From Cryptomeria japonica (lineage: Eukaryota; Streptophyta; Pinopsida; Cupressales; Cupressaceae): a DNA stretch of 64,000 bases. Shown piece after piece: positions 58,930 to 64,000 of the stretch. A program made the position numbers and the translations under genes. The DNA lies in NCBI RefSeq assembly GCF_030272615.1, contig NW_026729263.1:33501-97500 (forward strand), given 5' to 3'. The notes beneath the pieces are model-generated. The model saw nothing but the letters and a program-made list of their open reading frames with translations. It was not told where the DNA came from and ran no database searches. The first letter of the stretch is position 1. Every line of letters begins with the position of its first letter.

Positions 58930-58963
58930 AGAATCGGACAAATAACTTATATAGGGGAGGTGT
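58930..58963 (+). promoter_or_regulatory. Pol I promoter P13, candidate 35S gene promoter
   Basis: TATATAGGGG at 58948-58957 and last promoter motif in the window. Everything to its right lacks the motif, so this is the best candidate for the pre-rRNA start, with 59.0-64.0 kb as 5' external transcribed spacer. A further promoter beyond the window cannot be excluded. GGGGAG (58954-58959) pairs with CTCCCC (58977-58982), and a strong inverted repeat begins 4 bp later. The upstream block is more diverged (GTCGGAATCTGGGACCG at about -70) than in the spacer promoters. Confidence 0.62.
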
Positions 58964-58985
58964 TGACTGGAGCATTCTCCCCCGT

Positions 58986-59073
58986 GCCCCTCTAACTCGA
59001 CCAATGCTGGCGCTCGAACGGTGGTAGCGCTCGGATTTTCATTGAGCGCCAGCATTGGTCGATTTAGAGGGGC
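58986..59073 (+). repeat. 30-bp inverted repeat downstream of P13
   Basis: Arms 58986-59015 and 59044-59073 are reverse complements with one mismatch in 30, separated by 28 nt. In RNA from P13 they would form a stable stem-loop starting about 30 nt after the start site. Confidence 0.88.
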
Positions 59074-59324
59074 ATGCGAGATTCCCGAATGCTATGCGAG
59101 GGCTCTAACGGAAATGTCTATTGGTTTCGGTATGGATGCAATTGCGAGTGGTTCGGCAAAGGTAGTCGTTCCGATGCGTCCATGTCGTGGCCAAATCGAT
59201 AATTCGATTTGAGCCCTCGTATAGCATTTGGGTCTCTCGATGTGATTCCGCATTCCAGTCCCTTTGGGCACTGCTTGAGCCGCATCCCAGGGGGTTCCCT
59301 TCCCAATAATCTGCCTCGCAACCC

Positions 59325-62300
59325 GATTGCTATGCGGTGAGGCTCCTCGGCCGCCTCGGAACTATCTGTGTATCAGACGCATCGCGGGATAAGGGGTTGG
59401 CAACGGTAGTCGCCCCAAGCGCGTCCGATGCTTGGACCATTCCGAGGCGGCCCTGAAGCCTCTTCCGTCTAGCCGTTGGGTCCTTCTCGCCGCATCCCTC
59501 GCCTCGCACCCCGATTGCTATGCGGTGAGGCTCCTCGGCCGCCTCGGAACTATCTGTGTATCGGACGCGTCGCGGGATAAGGGGTTGTCACTGGTAGTCG
59601 CCCCAAGCGCGTCCGATGCTTGGACCATTCCGAGGCGGCCCTGAAGCCTCTTCCGTCTAGCCGTTGGGTCCTTCTCGCCGCATCCCTCGCCTCGCACCCC
59701 GATTGCTATGCGGTGAGGCTCCTCGGCCGCCTCGGAACTATCTGTGTATCGGACGCGTCGCGGGATAAGGGGTTGTCATTGGTAGTCGCCCCAAGCGCGT
59801 CCGATGCTTGGACCATTCCGAGGCGGCCCTGAAGCCTCTTCCGTCTAGCCGTTGGGTCCTTCTCGCCGCATCCCTCGCCTCGCACCCCGATTGCTATGCG
59901 GTGAGGCTCCTCGGCCGCCTCGGAACTATCTGTGTATCGGACGCGTCGCGGGATAAGGGGTTGTCACTGGTAGTCGCCCCAAGCGCGTCCGATGCTTGGA
60001 CCATTCCGAGGCGGCCCTGAAGCCTCTTCCGTCTAGCCGTTGGGTCCTTCTCGCCGCATCCCTCGCCTCGCACCCCGATTGCTATGCGGTGAGGCTCCTC
60101 GGCCGCCTCGGAACTATCTGTGTATCGGACGCGTCGCGGGATAAGGGGTTGTCACTGGTAGTCGCCCCAAGCGCGTTCGATGCTTGGACCATTCCGAGGC
60201 GGCCCTGAAGCCTCTTCCGTCTAGCCGTTGGGTCCTTCTCGCCGCATCCCTCGCCTCGCACCCCGATTGCTATGCGGTGAGGCTCCTCGGCCGCCTTGGA
60301 ACTATCTGTGTATCGGACGCGTCGCGGGATAAGGGGTTGTCACTGGTAGTCGCCCCAAGCGCGTCCGATGCTTAGACCATTCCGAGGCGGACCCGAAGCC
60401 TCTTCCGTCTAGCCGTTGGGTCCTTCTCGCCGCATCCTTCGCCTCGCACCCCGATTGCTATGCGGTGAGGCTCCTCGGCCGCCTCGGAACTATCTGTGTA
60501 TCGGACGCGTCGCGGGATAAGGGGTTGTCACTGGTAGTCGCCCCAAGCGCGTCCGATGCTTGGACCATTCCGAGGCGGACCCGAAGCCTCTTCCGTCTAG
60601 CCGTTGGGTCCTTCTCGCCGCATCCCTCGCCTCGCACCCCGATTGCTATGCGGTGAGGCTCCTCGGCCGCCTTGGAACTATCTGTGTATCGGACGCGTCG
60701 CGGGATAAGGGGTTGTCACTGGTAGTCGCCCCAAGCGCGTCCGATGCTTGGACCATTCCGAGGCGGACCCGAAGCCTCTTCCGTCTAGCCGTTGGGTCCT
60801 TCTCGCCGCATCCCTCGCCTCGCACCCCGATTGCTATGCGGTGAGGCTCCTCGGCCGCCTTGGAACTATCTGTGTATCGGACGCGTCGCGGGATAAGGGG
60901 TTGTCACTGGTAGTCGCCCCAAGCGCGTCCGATGCTTGGACCATTCCGAGGCGGCCCCGAAGCCTCTTCCGTGTAGCCGTTGGGTCCTTCTCGCCGCATC
61001 CCTCGCCTCGCACCCCGATTGCTATGCGGTGAGGCTCCTCGGCCGCCTTGGAACTATCTGTGTATCGGACGCGTCGCGGGATAAGGGGTTGTCACTGGTA
61101 GTCGCCCCAAGCGCGTCCGATGCTTGGACCATTCCGAGGCGGCCCCGAAGCCTCTTCCGTGTAGCCGTTGGGTCCTTCTCGCCGCATCCCTCGCCTCGCA
61201 CCCCGATTGCTATGCGGTGAGGCTCCTCGGCCGCCTTGGAACTATCTGTGTATCGGACGCGTCGCGGGATAAGGGGTTGTCACTGGTAGTCGCCCCAAGC
61301 GCGTCCGATGCTTGGACCATTCCGAGGCGGACCTGAAGCCTCTTCCCTCTAGCCGTTGGGGCTTTCTCGCCGCATCCCTCGCCTCGCACCCTGATTGCTA
61401 TGCTGTGAGGCTCCTCGGCCGCCTTGGAACTATCTGTGTATCGGACGCATCGCGGGATAAGGGGTTGGCAGTGGTAGTCGCCCCAAGCGCATCCGATGCT
61501 TGGACCATTCCGAGGCGGCCCTGCAGCCTCTTCCGTCTAGCCGTTGGGGCCATCTCGCCGCATCCCCCACCTCGCACCACGATTGCTATGCGGTGAGGCT
61601 CCTTGGCCGCCTCGGAACTATCTGTGTATCGGACGCATCGCGGGATAAGGGGTTGTCACTGGTAGTCGCCCCAAGCGCGTCCGATGCTTGGACTATTCCG
61701 AGGCGGCCCTGCAGCCTCTTCCGTCTAGCCGTTGGGGCCATCTCGCTGCATCCCCCACCTCCTCGGCCGCCTCGGAACTATCTGTGTATCGAACGCATCG
61801 CGGGATAAGGGGTTGGCAGTGGTAGTCGCCCCAAGCGCGTCCGATGCTTGGACTATTCCGAGGCAGCCCTGCAGCCTCTTCCGTCTAGCCTTTGGGGCCA
61901 TCTCGCCGCATCCCTCGCCTCGCACCCCGATTGCTATGCGGTGAGGCTCCTCGGCCGCCTGGGAACTATCTTCGTATCGGACGCATCGCGGGATAAGGGG
62001 TTGTCACTGGTAGTCGCCCCAAGCGCGTCCGATGCTTGGACTATTCCGAGGCGGCCCTGTGGCCTCTTCCGTCTAGCCGTTGGGGCCATCTCGCCGCATC
62101 CCCCACCTCGCACCCCGATTGCTATGCGGTGAGGCTCTTCGGCCGCCTTGGAACTATCTTCGTATCGGACGCATTGCGGGATAAGGGGTTGTCACTGGTA
62201 GTGGCCCCAAGCGCGTCCGATGCTTGGACTATTCCGAGGCGGCCCTGCAGCCTCTTCCGTCTAGCCGTTGGGGCCATCTCGCCGCATCCCCCACCTCGCA

Positions 62301-63245
62301 CCCCGATTGCTATGCGGTGAGGCTCCTCGGCCGCCTTGGAACTATCTTCGTATCGGACGCATCGCGGGATAAGGGGTTGTCACTGGTAGTCGCCCCAAGC
62401 GCGTCCGATGCTTGGACTATTCCGACGCGGCCCTGTGGCCTCTTCCGTCTAGCCGTTGGGGCCATCTCGCCGCATCCCCCACCTCGCACCCCGATTGCTA
62501 TGCGGTGAGGCTCCTCGGCCGCCTTGGAACCATCTTCGTATCGGACGCATCGCGGGATAGGGGGCTGTCACTGGTAGTCGCCCCAAGCGTGTCCGATGCT
62601 TGGACCATTCCTAGGCGGCCCTGAAGCCTCTTCCGTCTAGCCGTTGGGGCCTTCCCGCCCCATCCCTCGCCTCGCACCCCCGATTGCTATGCGGTGAGGC
62701 TCCTCGGCCGCCTTGGAACCATCTGTGTATCGGACGCATCGCGGGATAAGGGGTTGGCACTGGCAGTCGCCCCAAGCGCGTCCGATGCTTGGACCATTCC
62801 GAGGTGGCCCTGAAGCCTCTTCCGTCTAGCCGTTGGGGCCTTCCCGCCCCATCCCTCGCCTCGCACCCCGATTGATATGCGGTGAGGCTCCTCGGCCGCC
62901 TTGGAACTATCTGTGTATCGGACGCATCGCGGGATAAGGGGTTGGCACTGGTAGTCGTCCCAATCGCATCCGATGCTTGGACCATTCCGAGGCGGCCCTG
63001 CAGCCTCTTCCGTTTAGCCGTCGGGGCCTTCCCGCCGCATCCCTCGCCTCGCATCCCGATTCCTATGCGGTGAGTCTTCTCGGCCGCCGCGGAACTATAC
63101 CTGTTATTGCTACTGCATCCTTCGGCTGGTAACCTCCTCTGCCGCCTTGGAACGTTCTCTTTGTCGGACGCGTCGCGGGATAAGGGGTTGGCACTGGTAG
63201 TCGCCCCAAGCGCGCCCGATGCATAGACCGCTCCGAGTCGACCTT
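59325..63245 (+). repeat. 188-bp tandem array (about 20 units)
   Basis: Unit starts (GATTGCTATG) recur every 188 bp from 59325 to 63058. There is one 189-bp step (62493 to 62682) and one unit with a 28-bp deletion near 61760 that loses the start landmark. Subfamilies occur in blocks: CCCTGAAG (59.4-60.3 kb), ACCCGAAG (60.4-60.8), CCCCGAAG with GTGTAGCC (60.95-61.15), and CCCTGCAG with GGGGCCATC (61.5-62.3). This indicates homogenisation of neighbours. Divergence increases to the right. If P13 is the gene promoter, this array is transcribed as part of the 5' ETS. It has no promoter motif and is not coding, since 188 is not divisible by three. Confidence 0.92.
59537..59640 (+). other. Nested stem within the 188-bp repeat (second unit as example)
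   Basis: Outer arms GGCCGCCTCGGAA (59537-59549) and TTCCGAGGCGGCC (59628-59640) are exact 13-bp reverse complements. Inner arms TCGGACGCG (59561-59569) and CGCGTCCGA (59608-59616) are exact 9-bp reverse complements. The two internal loops are both 11 nt. GGGG (59581-59584) and CCCC (59601-59604) can close the tip. The arrangement recurs in most units, often with CTTGG in the outer left arm, which keeps a G-U pair. Confidence 0.8.
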
Positions 63246-63735
63246 GCTTTCAGCCTCTCACATGCATAGACCTCTCTGAGTCGACCCTGCAGCCTCTCAC
63301 GTTTAGCCTTTGGAATCTCGCCTCACAACATGATTGCTATCCTTGATGCATCCCTTGCCTCGAGCCCTGATTGCTTTCTTGGCTGCATCCCTCCTCTCCT
63401 CACAGCCCGGTTGTCATCACTGCTTCATCCGTCGCTTCATGCATTCTGGCTGCTGGGCCCTTCCCACCGCACACCTCGATTGCTATCTCTTCTGCATCAC
63501 ACACCCCGATTGCTATCTCTGCTACATCCCTCGGCTCTCACTTCTGCATCCTTCGCCTCACACCTCGATTGCTATCAATGCTGCATCCGTAACCTCACAC
63601 CCCGATTGCTATGCGGGGAGGCTCCTTGGCCACCTTGGAAATTTCTGTGTGTCGGACGCACCGCGGGATAAGGGGTTGGCACTGGTAGTCGCCCCAAGTG
63701 CGCCCGATTCTTAGACCGCTTCGAGGTGACCTCGT
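63058..63735 (+). repeat. Decayed tail of the 188-bp array
   Basis: Recognisable fragments remain: TCGCGGGATAAGGGGTTGGC with GGTAGTCGCCCCAAGCGC at about 63171-63215, and a nearly whole unit at about 63604-63735 (GATTGCTATGCGGGGAGGCT, CACCGCGGGATAAGGGG). Between them are several short GATTGCTAT(C/G) plus GCATCC repeats of 20-40 bp (about 63320-63600). Confidence 0.75.
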
Positions 63736-64000
63736 AGCCTCTTTCGTCCAGGCTTCCTGCCTTCAACGCCCTTTTTACACCTCGATTGCTATGCGCGGGC
63801 TCGTTGGCGTCTATCACCTCTCTGCGAAGAGTGGCACGATGATTGTTGGGGTAAATCGTAGCAGTCCGATCTCTGGCCTTGGGCCATTGTGAGGGCTGAT
63901 CGATTTCCTGTGCGCATCTCGTGTTCGCCCAGTAACAGACTCGACGACTTGTAATCGGTCTTGTTCCCGATTGTTCCTGGAGGTAGTCTTCGGAACTCTT
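63736..64000 (+). other. Low-repeat sequence at the right edge, probable 5' ETS
   Basis: Apart from one more GATTGCTATGCGCGGGCTC (63784) the sequence is not visibly repeated. No start of 18S rRNA was recognised before the window ends. It is assigned to 5' ETS only by position, downstream of P13 and on the way to an expected 18S gene. Confidence 0.4.

Larger units (their letters stand above)
58878..59324 (+). repeat. B promoter repeat 3 (447 bp, P13)
   Basis: Third copy: P13, the near-perfect inverted repeat, GAATGCTATGCGAGGGCTC, GGTAGTCGTTCCGATGCGTCC and GAGCCCTCGTATAGCATTTG. It passes directly into the 188-bp array, whose first landmark (GATTGCTATGCGGTGAGG) is at 59325. Confidence 0.8.

Noticed and set aside
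59432-63054. Repeated 70- and 94-codon frames in the 188-bp array
   Set aside because: The unit length is not a multiple of three, so the same frame cannot continue. Each copy merely restarts at the same ATG. The nested inverted repeats explain the conservation better.
59325-63058. CRISPR-like regular spacing
   Set aside because: The whole 188-bp unit is conserved, with no unique spacers, and the context is plant nuclear rDNA.
63736-64000. Start of the 18S rRNA gene at the right edge
   Set aside because: The conserved 18S 5' end was not recognised, and repeat fragments continue to about 63.8 kb.

Overview
This window is non-coding ribosomal DNA spacer from a land plant nuclear genome. Three signals support this. 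There are seven identical 118-nt 5S rRNA genes of plant type, all on the minus strand, each followed by a T6 stop. There are thirteen copies of TATATAGGGG, the plant RNA polymerase I initiation motif, all on the plus strand between 54.8 and 59.0 kb. Everything else is nested tandem repeat, with no credible protein gene, tRNA or transposon. The 5S sequence (GCGTTAGTGCACC, GCGCGCTTGGGCC and TACTGGGATGG segments) looks gymnosperm-like. Linked 5S/35S rDNA is known from Ginkgo, some other gymnosperms, bryophytes and some Asteraceae. A gymnosperm such as Ginkgo is my best guess, but it is not proven by this sequence.

Layout. (1) 1-53366: a macrosatellite of a 7.92-kb unit, six complete copies plus the right 5.8 kb of a seventh, each with one 5S gene. 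Each unit contains GC-rich GGTGCGCACC-type short repeats, nine AT-rich modules, an internal 2.1-2.3-kb tandem duplication, unique 5S flanks, an AT-richer degenerate minisatellite and a C-rich CACCCACCTTGG minisatellite. (2) 53367-54560: the C-rich minisatellite continues past the last unit. (3) 54561-57900: ten promoter copies in two repeat families (157 bp and 311 bp), separated by a 38/52-bp array. (4) 57947-59324: three longer promoter repeats (B family, 442-489 bp); the last is the best candidate for the 35S gene promoter. (5) 59325-63735: about twenty 188-bp repeats and a decayed tail. (6) 63736-64000: low-repeat sequence running off the window, presumably 5' ETS toward an 18S gene that is not in view.

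How the parts fit. Pol I motifs point right, toward the unseen 35S gene. The 5S genes point left, so the two classes are divergent. No 18S, 5.8S or 25S sequence was recognised in 64 kb, so this is either one very large intergenic spacer or a 5S-rich block beside an rDNA locus. The most notable new structures are: the amplified 5S-bearing spacer unit; a start-site hairpin kept through compensating changes at all thirteen promoters; a 30-bp inverted repeat just after the last promoter; and a nested stem in every 188-bp repeat. The many long open frames on both strands are a by-product of stop-poor GC-rich repeats and are not annotated as genes.
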